In this document: positions 1 to 12,400 of the stretch, in pieces
How positions within the stretch are numbered: position 1 is the first letter of the stretch
Layout: every line of letters begins with the position of its first letter
Origin: Lumbricus terrestris
Lineage: Eukaryota > Annelida > Clitellata > Crassiclitellata > Lumbricidae
NCBI GenBank assembly: GCA_949752735.1
Contig: OX457047.1
Location: 18,196,707-18,260,706, forward strand
Reading direction: 5' to 3'
Length of the DNA stretch: 64,000 nucleotides
Made by a program: the position numbers and the translations under genes
Notes under the pieces: generated by a model
What the model was told of the DNA's origin: nothing
The model's input: the letters and a program-made list of their open reading frames with translations, nothing else
The model's database searches: none

Positions 1-113
1 TGATTGCAAGTGAAGGACTTGCCAAAGGTTCGTATGCGCTGCGGCATGAGGTGGATTCAAACCTGGAACCCTCCGACTCCAAGGTAGCGAACCCACCAGT
101 ACACCACCGCGCC
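1..113 (-). mobile_element. tRNA-derived SINE (family SINE-A), 5' part
   Basis: Read on the minus strand from 113, it starts ggcgcggtggtgta (A-box region) and has a B box close to GGTTTGAATCC, then the ccttggcaagtccttcact body. It matches the complete copies at 30778 and 39450. It runs off the left edge. Confidence 0.8.
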
Positions 114-243
114 TTGCACTTGACTTCAAGACAGTATCTGAGCTAAGCTCTCCAACTGACCTAAACAAACTTATATAAATGAGTGTAGTGAACATCGTCT
201 TAGTTACTGTAGATGTAGTTGCAGCTTAACGTCACTGTGTGGT

Positions 244-330
244 AACAAAGACCATTAGCGACGCCCTCCGTCTTTATCCAGGCTTGGCTTGGGACTGGCA
301 CTGGCAGAGTGCAACCAGTGGCGGAATTAA
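244..330 (-). repeat. Interspersed repeat R2
   Basis: Contains tttatccaggcttgg and ggcagagtgcaaccagtg next to gacgccctccg. The same block is found near 8880-8940, 18735-18820, 26300-26770 (interrupted) and 36930-36985. Read on the minus strand it ends with gtgacgttaa, like the 3' tail of the LINE near 48.5 kb, so it may be a SINE or a LINE 3' end. Confidence 0.65.
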
Positions 331-349
331 ATCATCTTCATAGTCTTAC

Positions 350-632
350 GTTTTTGTGAAGTTGTACAGTGACAGACTGAGCCAGACTGTTCCAAGCATC
401 AGTAGAAGATAGAGCAGGCTGTTCTGTCGAAGACATTCTCCACCCTCCTCTTCGCTGCCCCGCCCCGTATTCGTCGACGTCAAATTGACGTCATATGAAG
501 AGACCGCAGCTATGATGGCGGCACTTCCGTTATTGACAGTCTCGTTCTGGTTGGTGGTGAGTTCGCGGCTCGTCTCGTTCTGGCTTCGGTTTTGCCGGTA
601 GCAGGCGGGCGAGTAGTAGTTGGTTCGAAAAT
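350..632 (-). CDS. SLC4A11-like: SLC4A11-like exon: glycosylated extracellular loop and next membrane span
   Basis: The acceptor gctatcag is followed by AT, which completes an Asp codon begun by the previous exon; the donor is AC|GTAAGA (phase 2). The exon encodes about 94 residues. The first part is hydrophilic and holds five N-glycosylation sequons (NRS, NET, NET, NGS, NLT). It ends in the hydrophobic stretch [17 protein letters not shown], which matches the span after the large extracellular loop of SLC4A11. In vertebrate SLC4A11 this loop is also the glycosylated one. This is the last exon in the window; the next would be left of position 1. Confidence 0.9.
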
Positions 633-3600
633 CTGATAGCAGAGGAGATTGCTTATAACATGTCATTTGCAGTTTAGTCCACGAAAGGTCGTCCGTGCCA
701 AGATATCGTAAGAGATTTGGGTTTGAGTATTAAGGGTAAGGTTTAATAATGATTTCAAAAATATGCAATTAGTCTCCTAAATTTAACTTTCATTAATTGA
801 TTAAATTCGATTAATTTGGTATCCGAAAAACTGCTACGAATGTCGTCAACAAAATGAGATAAAATCAGACGCGTGAAAGATATAAAACTTCGTGATTAAG
901 ACAAGACCAAGACAGTTCAGTTCCAAGACCTATGATTATACGGAGACCAAGACACAAGATCCAAGACATTTATTCCACGTGATAGCAGAGATTACAGAAT
1001 AATTGATAAAACAACTCACGTAAGCTTACCAGTTTCCCAGCTTGCCTATTATAGGGTATACCATTACATTTTATGAGAACGAGATCCTCAAGCATATAGC
1101 GTTGCCAAGACATGCGCGATAGGACGTAGAAATGTCCACTATGACTGAAAACTGTTTCGACAGAAGCTGCAGGTACGCTGAGTATCAACGCTGAGTATCA
1201 TTCAGTAGGAAGCGAGAGAAACTCAGACTTACTGCTTTCGGGTACGATTTATGAAACTGTAGCTTCAAAACAGTTTCCATATATATATATATATATCTAA
1301 AAATGATAGCGAGACCAAAACTTGCACTTTCGTGTTAGAGATTTTATGACGAATTTTTCCTACATTTAGGCCTACACCTACACGTTTCTATCGAGTTTGT
1401 TAACATAGATGTTATTACAAAATTTGCGTGTAAATCTGGATAGTGTCGCGTAATTCCTCAGAGATTTGCACTCACGCTGGATAGGAAGTGCACTTCTTTC
1501 CTATGTTAAACATTGACAAAATAAGACTGATTGCCCATCAGCCAATCGATAAAGCGGCTTAAAGAGGCACTCGTGCAGGAGCACATTTATTATCAGCACA
1601 CATTTATTGTTTTTCCCTTTTGCTTGTACTGCTACCATAAAGAACCGAGCCTTCTCTGTGGTCGGTCCATGCAGTGGTCTGGAATGGTCTTTTTTTAGAG
1701 TTATGTCTGCACCATGGGACTCTACCAAAATTCTTCCTCACTCAGCTAGCTTAGAAAGTCTGTTCTTTTTGGGCGCGCTGGAGTCGGGACCGCCTTCGCC
1801 TTGGCGCCAAATTGAGTAGTTTCTTTGAAAAGGTTTCCGAATGAATGAATGAATGAATGAATAAGTGAATGAATGAATAAATGAATTTCCGAATGAATGA
1901 ATCTCCGAATGAATGAGTGAATGAATGAATGAATGAATAAATAAGTGAATGAATGAATTTCCGAATAAATTAATGAATTTCCGAATGAATGAATTTCCGA
2001 ATGAATGAAAGAATAATTGAATGATTGAATGAACCGACGAGTTGGTTGGACTGATTAATTAGAAAAGTATTGATGTTCTCAGATCAATCAACTCGTATAC
2101 GTAGACTTACCGTTGACGACATCTTTAGGCTACTTACCGTTGACGACATCTTTAAGCGCATCAACCGTGAACGTGATGGACATGAAGAGAGCAAAGATCT
2201 CTTCGGTGGATCTAAAACGTCGATTGAAAAATCCTATTTAATCGTCGTAATCTGCAAATTTCTAAAGCGCCCAATCGAAAGCCAAGCGCAGGGCGGGCAC
2301 CAGCTTATTCACGGGCGCTGAAAGGTCCTTGATAAATTCCACTAAGCCGCACCGATCGCATCTGCCTAACGCAAAAGGATTGACTACTCACAGGTTCGTC
2401 CGCAACCATATTTTATTACCGTAAATTAGATTCCCAATTGTTGCGCCTTTTATTAAAAACAAATCCGTTTTTACGGTACCTCTGGTACCCTATCCTTGCT
2501 TGCACTGCTTTCATTGATCTAACCATATTTCATTTCGTCTTCTCTTACCTCATAGTATTTTATCCTCACCTAATATTACGCTAGCTTTTTCAGCCTACAC
2601 TGTATTTCAAGACTTGAAGTTTCAGGTCTTGCAAACAAGTCAAGCAAATGGCAGTAACAGTTGATAAAAGTCAAGTTTGAAAGGAATCACATTTTACGGT
2701 ATGGCAGCTTACAAGGCGCTCTTACGTCTTACTGTTCATTTAGCAGTCGTCCTCCAGGGTTTCAACCTCGTGGAGCTACCGGTATCCGACATCGAACCCG
2801 CTCCCTCTGATCCATTTGTGTCTGCATTCTATACCACTCAGCCATAATCTTCACGTCCATTTCTCGTATAGTCTCGCATATTATACATGTAGTACTAACC
2901 TCGTCGACCACTTCATTAGTCTGCTTGCGTCCGTGAGCGCATAGATGAGGAGAAACGCCGAGTTCCAGAGTCCAGTACATGCAAACATGGCTGCGAAATC
3001 GAGGCTCCATTCTTCGCAGATGCTGTGTATGACTGAAATTGATATTATGATTCAGTCAAATACAAAAATCACTTAAATTTCAGTTCTGGCAGGGTGCATG
3101 CTTACTCATTCCAAACCCATCACTTAGAAGGTTGGATTAAGATTGTTTGCGTTGAAGTAGATCTATAATAAAGCAGAATATTAAAAGTTTTTGATGGAAA
3201 GAATGTCACAAGAACGCTGTAAAAGGTTTCATAGCTCAGTTTTTACAACAAGGATAATTGCTCTTCATCATCGAAAAATTCTAAATATCAAATAAACGTA
3301 AGCGAGTAATTACATAAGATAGAAAGATGGTAGGACAGCATGCCTGTTTATAGTGTACACGCACTCATCCATATCTTCATGCATACGTACATGTACAATT
3401 GTACATGTATTTATGCACACATGCGTGCACACACAGATGCAAACACAGTATTACACACACATGCATAGCCTACCTGTACATGCACACATACACATAATAC
3501 ATACACACATAAATGCACACACATACATGATTGCACAGCACATATACATACATGCATTTCGTACACGCATTCGGGAATCCATACACAGTTACACCCACAC

Positions 3601-4461
3601 ATACACGCACAAACGCGTGCACGCATAGTTTGTATGCATACATACGTGCATGCTGGCACATGTATAGTAACACACAGATACATGTATATAGTAACACACA
3701 GATACATACATACATACACGCATACATACATACACGCATAGTCGCATACATATTCACACGCACACACGCATGCATGCATAGTTTGTACACATGCATACAT
3801 GCATGCAGGCACTTGTAGCAACACACAGATACATAGGCTACAATGTCATACATATACGCATACATACATGTATACGCCTACATAACGCACAGTCAAACTG
3901 TCTGGTCTCTGAATTGGTGCTCAGTAAAATACAGTTGACTCCAAATTGGCGCCATGCATGCAAGGAGAGCCGGTGTCTATAATACGTGAAAAAGAGCCTA
4001 AAGAGACTAACGAGACCATCAGTTATAAACCTATTATTTACCTTTAGTGTATAGAGCGAGTGGAGCTGTGGTCAGCAGAATGACCATTGGCTGACCACCG
4101 AAGATGGCAAAGAATATTCCACCGATCGTCTGCGAGTACATCACCTTCTTAACATCTGACGACGACGACGAAGACAAAGCGAATACAGAAACAGAGGAAA
4201 ATAAGTTGTTTGCAATGAAATTTAATTTTTATCAAGAAGCTTAACTCAGCCAAATAAATAGCTTATAATGGAGATTAATTCAAAGCGATTTACTTAGTAA
4301 ATTCAACAGCTTGCTAATTAAATTAATCACCATCGTCATCATCATCGTCGTTGCCGTTATCATCATCGTCATCGTCATCGTCGTCGTCGTCGTCGTCGTC
4401 ATCGCCATCGTCATCGTCATCGTCCTCGTCCTCGTCCTCCTCCTCTTCCTCCTCCTCCTCC

Positions 4462-4506
<45 letters not shown>

Positions 4507-6454
4507 AGACCACCACCACCACCACCACCACCACCACCACCACCACCACCACCACCACCACCACCACCACCACCACCACCACCACCACCACCACCACCAC
4601 CACCATAACCATCATCGTCATCAGCAGCAGCACCACCATCACCACCACCACCACCATCATCATCATCATCGTCATCATCATCATCATCATCATCATAATC
4701 GTTGTCGTCGACTTTGTTGCATCTGCTTTCTTCAAGTACAAATAAAACGAATTCCTTATTAAGTTTTAGTAATCTATAATAGGCGAGTGTTTATCATTTT
4801 CCAACCTATGTATCCTTTCGTGTTGTTGTAGTTGAGCACACCAAGAGCGATCGCAGGCAAAATGCAGGCGAAGTAGAGGAACACTATCGTCGCTATAGTC
4901 TTGCGTAATGTGTCATGACCGACCACACCTAAGACGGCACAAAGAAAGAAAGCAAGACCACGGTGTCAAGAAAATGCTCCATTATTATTGGCCTAGATAG
5001 TCAAGGCCACAAAATCACAAAAGTCCCGTGGCGTAGCCAAGGGGGTTTCGGGGGTTAAACCCCCATTGGCTTAGGAAAAATGTTTTTTAAAGGTTATTTA
5101 TCCACTTAAATTTGAAAAAAAACAATTTCTTGCAGCAACACTTGTTTTTCTTACTTTATTCCCTTTGTTACTTTATTCCCTCCTTATTTACTGTAATAGG
5201 CCTACTGTTGGGTTGGTGTCAGGAAGGGCATCCGGTCAGGCCATAGAAACACAAACAACCCCAATCATAAATTCTTGGCTACGCCACTTCAAAAGTCCAT
5301 ATAATGAATAGTTATAAAGCAATAGGTTTTTGATGGACTGAAATAACTTGCTAAATTTACAAATATGGAAACTTCAGTTTTATTGCCGTGCCTCTGTTCC
5401 GTTCGAATGCAGTTCTCGCTGGCCTAACCAATGCCAGACTTCGATAAGAACAAGACTATCTCCTCATCAACAAAACCCCGATGAGTGACTGCGGAACGAC
5501 CATGCGAACCTCTCGACTGTGGCGCCTGTCATTGCTTGACCTGAGTTTCAGTTTTTACAGGACACGCTTAACATGCCGTTTTGCCCGTAACATTTAAGCT
5601 TAGTCCGTGATATAATTCTGTTCTCCTACGGGCACTGTGCCCATGGTTATTGATTGATAATTCTGTTCATGCCTTTTTGGGCATCGTGCCATTTTGTCCG
5701 TGACATTATCATGTCCTTGACCGCCCCATGTCATCTTGTCATCGTGACATTTTGTCCGTGACATTATTATCCCTTGACATTCTGTCTCACGTCATTTTTT
5801 CATCGTGGCATTGGTGCGTGACAACAATAGCCTATGTCCGTGACATTTTTTCGTCGAGAAATGTTGTCTCATGACACTCTATCATGGATCTCTCTAACCC
5901 TACATGTACCTATGGCTGATAGTGGAAAAGACTGCACACGAGTAGACCTGACCCTGAACCTTCCATGTCAGTCAAAGCAGGTTAAACATTCACCAATAAT
6001 TAATAAGGCAGCAAAAATCACTTCTGATTTCTTGTCGATAGACATTGTCATTTCCAGGCTCATGAGACATTAATTTGTAAGTCTAGACGGACTAATTTCC
6101 GCCGCTAGTGGTCAGCAGAAGCATAGACAGTGCTGAAGCACCGCTGTTGAAGTCAAATGCAAAGTAAGCAGGCGTAATGAATATCCTGAAGACTGAAGAT
6201 TGAAGCTAGGATACACAAGTCGCCGAAGCATATTATGAGAAATACCAATCCACTTCGTTTAATGACCTTATTATCTGCAGAACGAAAGAGATGCCTCAAA
6301 GCATATTATATATCTATATTATATATATTATATATTATATATTATATATATTATATATATATTATATATATTATATATTATATATACAATATATATATGT
6401 GTCAATATATATATTATATATTATATATTATATATTATATATTATATATTATAT

Positions 6455-6487
<33 letters not shown>

Positions 6488-9400
6488 ATATATATATATT
6501 GACTGCCGCTACCTGCGGCGTCTGAAGAAAATCATATTCCGTTGGCCAAATAGATAATTAGGTTGCTTCTCAGCACTGTGCAACATGGACGAGTATCAGA
6601 AATGTAACATGGCCTGAGGTATCAAAGCAATGTAGCATATAACTAATGGGTTTGTTTGAAGGCAATGTAACATACAGACTTGACCTCTTCGTTCGCTGCA
6701 CTAGAGTAGGCCTACTAGCCTACGATGCAGGGCTGTTTTTAAGGAATTTTTACAACTGCACAACCCCTTCTTTCCTTTCCCATGTTCCATGGTAAATTAT
6801 TTCCAATCGCTGAACAATGACCTTTTTTGCTAGTTTTAACTGTACAGAATTGGTTCTACAACTGCACAAATCCATTTAGAACTGCACATTTTGTGTACAA
6901 CTGCACGTTAAAAAAAGCCCTGCTACGATGAGTCAGACTCGATCATTTGCAATAATTGTTACTTTTCTTTGGAATACACTTTCTCCTTCGATTCGCACTT
7001 TCATTCTTTCCCGCAGTTTCTCTTGTTCTTCCATCACTCTTCTCAAAACCAGAAGCTTCTTCTCAAGGGCCTTGCACACTGGGAGCGCTTCTGAGCGGTT
7101 CAGCCTAATAGAAGCGCTTTACAAATGCTCGAATATACAATAATCATGTAGCCTAATATCAAAATAATTTACACTATTGCTATTATGCCAGTGTTAAGGC
7201 ATTGAACGTAATTTGCACTTGTCACATTGTATTGCTTTATGTTGCCTATGAGTATAGCAATTTGTTTTCTTTGCGAATGACATTCAGAAATGTATGCACG
7301 ACATAACATTGATGAGTTGGATGTTCTATCTATAAAGAAAACGAGCTTAATATCCTGTGGTAGAAGCAACCAGACGGAGGAACCAGAGCTGCAGGGGGGA
7401 CGCGAGTTGGGAACGACAAGCCAGGTTTACACCAGAAGCACCATTTCATAAGATGAAATGATAGGCTAATAGCCATTAGCCACAGGGCTACACAAGGCCG
7501 TAGCTTTAGGGGAGTGTTTTGGGTGTTTGAACACCCCCCGAAATGGAAAATGTGAAAAATAATAGAATGCATTTACGAGCACATGATGTCAAAACCATGG
7601 AATAAAACCATGAAAACACCCCCCGAAATGGTTAATTTATTGGTGAATTGGTGACATTTTTGGAAGATTTCGGTTGGATGACTAAAAAAGGTCATCAGTT
7701 TTTTGGAAGGGAAATTGGTGACTTTTTATTTGAAGATTTCAACCGGAAGACTAAAAAAGTCATCAGTTTTTCAGGAAGGGAAATTGGTGAAATCAAATCC
7801 TGGCTACGGCTTTGGGGCTACATGCAGGAATAGCGCACACATGCACGCCTGTATACATCAGGTATGCGCTTTGCGGTCAATGGAGACTTGAAGGTGCTAT
7901 GCTCTTGCACTTCAACTCAAGTACACCGTGCCCTCACTTACGTTGAACGGACTCTGCGTACAATATGGAACAGACTCCCACTACACTCTCTTACAATTGC
8001 CTTTGATTCTGTGAAAGCATCCGTTTTTTGTCTTAAAACGCACTTGTCTGGATCTGTAACATAGTCGTATAGGTGTATTGCAGGCTGTCTGTTCTGTTAG
8101 TAGACCTAGTTAAGATTTGTGTCTTCTGTCGTTTACATTCTTGTGAATTGTTTACATTGCAATACTGTACACTGTACAGTTATGCAACACTGTACACTGT
8201 ACAGTTATGCAATAGTGTACACTGTACAGCTATGCAACACTGTACACTGTACAGTTATGCAACACTGCACACTGTACAGTTATGCAACACTGTACACTGT
8301 ACAGTTATGCAACACTGTACACTGTACAGTTATGCAATAGTGTACACTGTACAGCTATGCAACACTGTACACTGTACAGTTATGCAACACTGCACACTGT
8401 ACAGTTATGCAACACTGTACACTGTACAGTTATGCAACACTGTACACTGTACAGTTATGCAACACTGTACACTGTACAGTTATGCAACAATGCACACTGT
8501 ACAGCTATGCAACAATGCACACTGTACAGCTATGCAACAATGCACACTGTACAGCTATGCAACAATGCACACTGTACAGTTATGCAACACTGTAGTCAGT
8601 GTAGTGTATAGCCTAACCGGTTCCGGTGGTCTGTCAACCGAATTTATGAACAAAGAATATTATCATAACTGCAACATTGTTTGTAGACCACTAAAGTGCG
8701 TTAAATAAATATTCTGACACAAACATGCAATTCTAAAGCATCCTTTTCAGAATAATAAACATTGATTTTTCGCTGATGCTTATTGAGTGCAACACAATCT
8801 GAGCCACAGTTTGACGTTTGATCGCAATGAGAGAGAAGCTTGTTACATGTTTAATGACACTGCTATATCAAAGATTATTGGTATCGCCCTCCTGCTTTAT
8901 CCAGGCTTGGGTCTGCCACTGGCAGAGAACAACCAGTGAGAGAGAAGTAATACTGACCATCTTTATAGTCGGACAGGTAATATGGGAGTCGACGTCGCAG
9001 ATCCATCTGAATTCCCTGTCCCAATCCACACTTCTCAGCGCCGCTCTCCACTTCCTCCTCCTGCGAACACCAACAATTCAATAACAAAATTAATATTGTT
9101 GTAATTGTAATTGAATGAAAGAATTCGTTTATTGTACACAAAGTCTAATTGTACAATCGCGAGCCACTATATGAACAGTGCACCAGAAACCAGGAAAAGC
9201 TAGCAGCCTGAGCTACTCTTACACCAGTGACAAGTCTTCTTTGATTAGAATTAGTCATGCATGTAGCCTATTCATTGAATAGGCTACTTGATTAGATCGT
9301 AACCCATCTTAATAAATTACAGTAAATATACTACTTCTACTAATGGTACTGTTGCTGGTACTGTTGCTGGTACTGTTGCTGGTACTGCTGCTGGCACTGC

Positions 9401-12400
9401 TGCTGGCACTGCTACTGCTACTACTACTACTACTACTACTACTGCCGCTGCCGCTGCCGCCGCCACCGCCGCTGCTCCTGCTGCTACTGCTACTGCTGCT
9501 ACTACTATTGCTACTACTTCTACTGCTTTCTTCTTCTTCTTCTTCTTCCTCCTCCTTCTCTTCTTCTTCTTCTTCCTCTTCTTCGTCTTCTTCTTCCTCC
9601 TCCTCGTCCTTCTCTTCTTCTTCTTCCTCTTATTCGTCTTCTTCTTCTTCCTCCTCCTCCTCCTCCTCCTCCTCCTCTTCTCCTTCTTCTTTTTCTTCTT
9701 CCTCCTCCTCCTCCTCACCTCCTCCTCCTCCTCTTTGTCTTCTTCCTCTTCTTCTTCTTCCTTTTGTTCTTCTTCCTCCTCTTCTTTCTGTTTTCTTCCT
9801 CCTCCTTCTCTTCTTCTTCCTCTTCTTCTTTTTTTTCAATTCCTCCTCTCCTCCTCCTCCTCCCCTTCTGCCAAAATACTTGACCACTCTCCGCTCCTTC
9901 CAACTCAGCTTAAATCCTTTGCGGTCAATTAGGATGACATAACAGCCAAAGATTTGCTTTATTAAAGATTCATGCTCATTCATTGCAAAACAATCCTGCC
10001 GTGCATTATATGATCAAATATAATAAAAGTTTTTGCAGCTGCTCCGTAATTCCCCATAATCCACCGCGGCGGCAATAATGAAAAGAACCCCGAGGAATAT
10101 GGATTATTGGAGACTACAAATAAACTGGAGACGGATCCGGTTTCAGAGCTGTGTTCTCCAACTAAGAGCGTACACGACGACCAGTCTTCATGGAAAAATC
10201 CTGTTCGATTGTTGATTCGTTTTATACCGCTCCATCCAAGAGACTCTTCACCGTCCACCGGTTAGCCTCGAATGACGGGTGCAGCAGCAACCGCCGGTGT
10301 CACGAAATAGAGTATCCCCCGTATTAATCGTATCCCCCCAAATGAAGAAAAGTCGAAAAAGTCACTTTCGCGTGGATTTTTTTGGCAAATTAATTTTCAT
10401 CTGCTTTGTTTTGAACAATGACACTAACAGGTATGATTATTCCTACTATATAATTTTTTGCCCTGTTTTTAGATCACTTAAAACATTTAAAACACTTAAG
10501 AAATTCGAGTTGCCTTTATCTGAGCATTGCTTAGGGCACTTAAAACAATTAGAATCACATTAAATTTTGATTACAACATACATTTTTTATTATGCGCATT
10601 TTTCAAAAAAGGGGATAGAATGGTTTATCCCCCCGCATAATATAGACCGGTTAATTCCATCCGAGGGGATAGATTAATTCATCCCCCCGGATAGCTTTCA
10701 GGGGGGATACTCCGTTTCGTGTCACCGGAAACTTGAGACGCGAATTAGGTGTAGAAACCTTAGATTCATTCGTCCACTATATTTATATTTATATTTATAT
10801 AGCGCTTGTGTTTATTAATAATCGTCGTCTGGCGATGCAGCGCTCAAGGTTTCCGCATAGTAAAGAGAATGTTGAGACCGCCGCGTGCACTGTATTAACT
10901 GTCAAGCTGTCGGATACCATGTCGCCTATGTCTGACCGTATTGAGTCTAAAAGACGCAATGGTATTTTATAGATTATAAGCAATGCCGACAGAGACATGA
11001 TCTCTTAAAAAGCACTTCTTGCTGCAGGCTGATTTTTGGTGGTGCCTATATGGAAATGTCGGTCTCGCGTGGCCCATTTCTTGACTAGACCCCTGTCAAC
11101 ATATGGATCTTTTTATCGTGATTTTCTGTGGCGTCAGATTATATGAAGCGTTCTTGGAGAGGTGCTGTGTAGGCGTGTGCTATGCATCGGCATCCATTCA
11201 ATCGATATGCATAGATTTATATAGCGCCCATCAAGGTTGCTACTGAGAACTTGAGAAGTGCTCCCGAGCGCAGCACGATTGAAAGGGAAAGGCTTAAGGC
11301 TAGAGCTTAGCATGGAACAATCGTGTGGTCCTTGGGAAGTAAACCTATAGCCGCAGCGCAAAGAGGAGTCCGTTTCAGACCAAGGGGCCACCGACTGAGA
11401 AGGTGCAGTTCTACCTAGTACGAGACAAAGGACGAGGATTAGCCTCAGTGGCGGCGCTAGAGGGAGGTTAGGGGCTAAGTCCACTATAACAGGCTAAGCC
11501 CCCCTAAAAAAGGCCATCCGGTTTTTTACATGCAAAACTGAAATATTTCCACGATTTTCGACCGGATAAATAAAAAAGGTCGTCAGAAATTTTGGCGGAT
11601 GAAAATGGGAAATTTCCTACGGGAGGCTTCAGCCCCCAAAACTGAAATCCTGGCGCCGCCACTGATTAGCCTACACACTATTCAATGCAGTCATAGTCGT
11701 ATTCATAGTCATAGTCATATAGTCATAGTCGTATTCATAGTCATTGTCATAGTCAAAGTTATAGTCAGAACAATGGGTTGTAACTATGGTGGCACATTAA
11801 AATAATAATCATTTCCTATACTGTTTGCAACGATGACATACAGAACTGCTACGTATTCGAAGAAACACCCGACCACTTACAACGAACACCTCATCGGCCG
11901 CTATCTGCGTTGTCTCCCTGGACACCTTGCGACTCCTGCTGCATGGATGGATTGCTGGGTGGACCTGTTCCTCGGCCAACTCCTTCATGTGCTCCCACAG
12001 AAGATGCTTGAAGTCTCCCTCCGTTCGGGCGGTCAGCAGCCGCATCCGCAGGTCCATGTCGGCAAAGAGCGTGGCAAACGTTCTTCCTGTCTCCAGTGCG
12101 TTCTTCGTTCCCTTCTGAACGACAGAACGAAGATATCAATTATGAAGATGTCAAGTACGAAGATGTCAATTAAGAAGATATCAATTGCGAAGATATCAAT
12201 TATGAAGATATCAAGCACGAAGATATCAATTATGAAGATATCAATTACGAAGAATATCAATTATGAAGATATCAATTACAAAGATATAAATTATGAAGAT
12301 ATAAATTATGAAGATATAAATTATGAAGATGTCAATTAAAAAAATATCAATTAAAAAAATATCAATTATGAAGATATCAATTACGAAGATATCAATTATG

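Noticed and set aside
4280..4745. Open frames of 85-153 codons on both strands
   Set aside because: They translate trinucleotide repeats into runs of Met, Val, Ile, Thr, Ser and Pro; the region is an intron.
8162..8592. A CRISPR-like repeat array
   Set aside because: The units are contiguous with no unique spacers, in animal DNA; it is a satellite.
8073..8708. A 211-codon frame of repeated [14 protein letters not shown] units
   Set aside because: The 25-bp satellite is open in several frames because its monomers lack stops; it sits in a LINE 3' UTR.
9317..9983. Leu/Ser-rich and Arg/Lys-rich frames up to 199 codons
   Set aside because: Products of the pyrimidine/purine tract on either strand.
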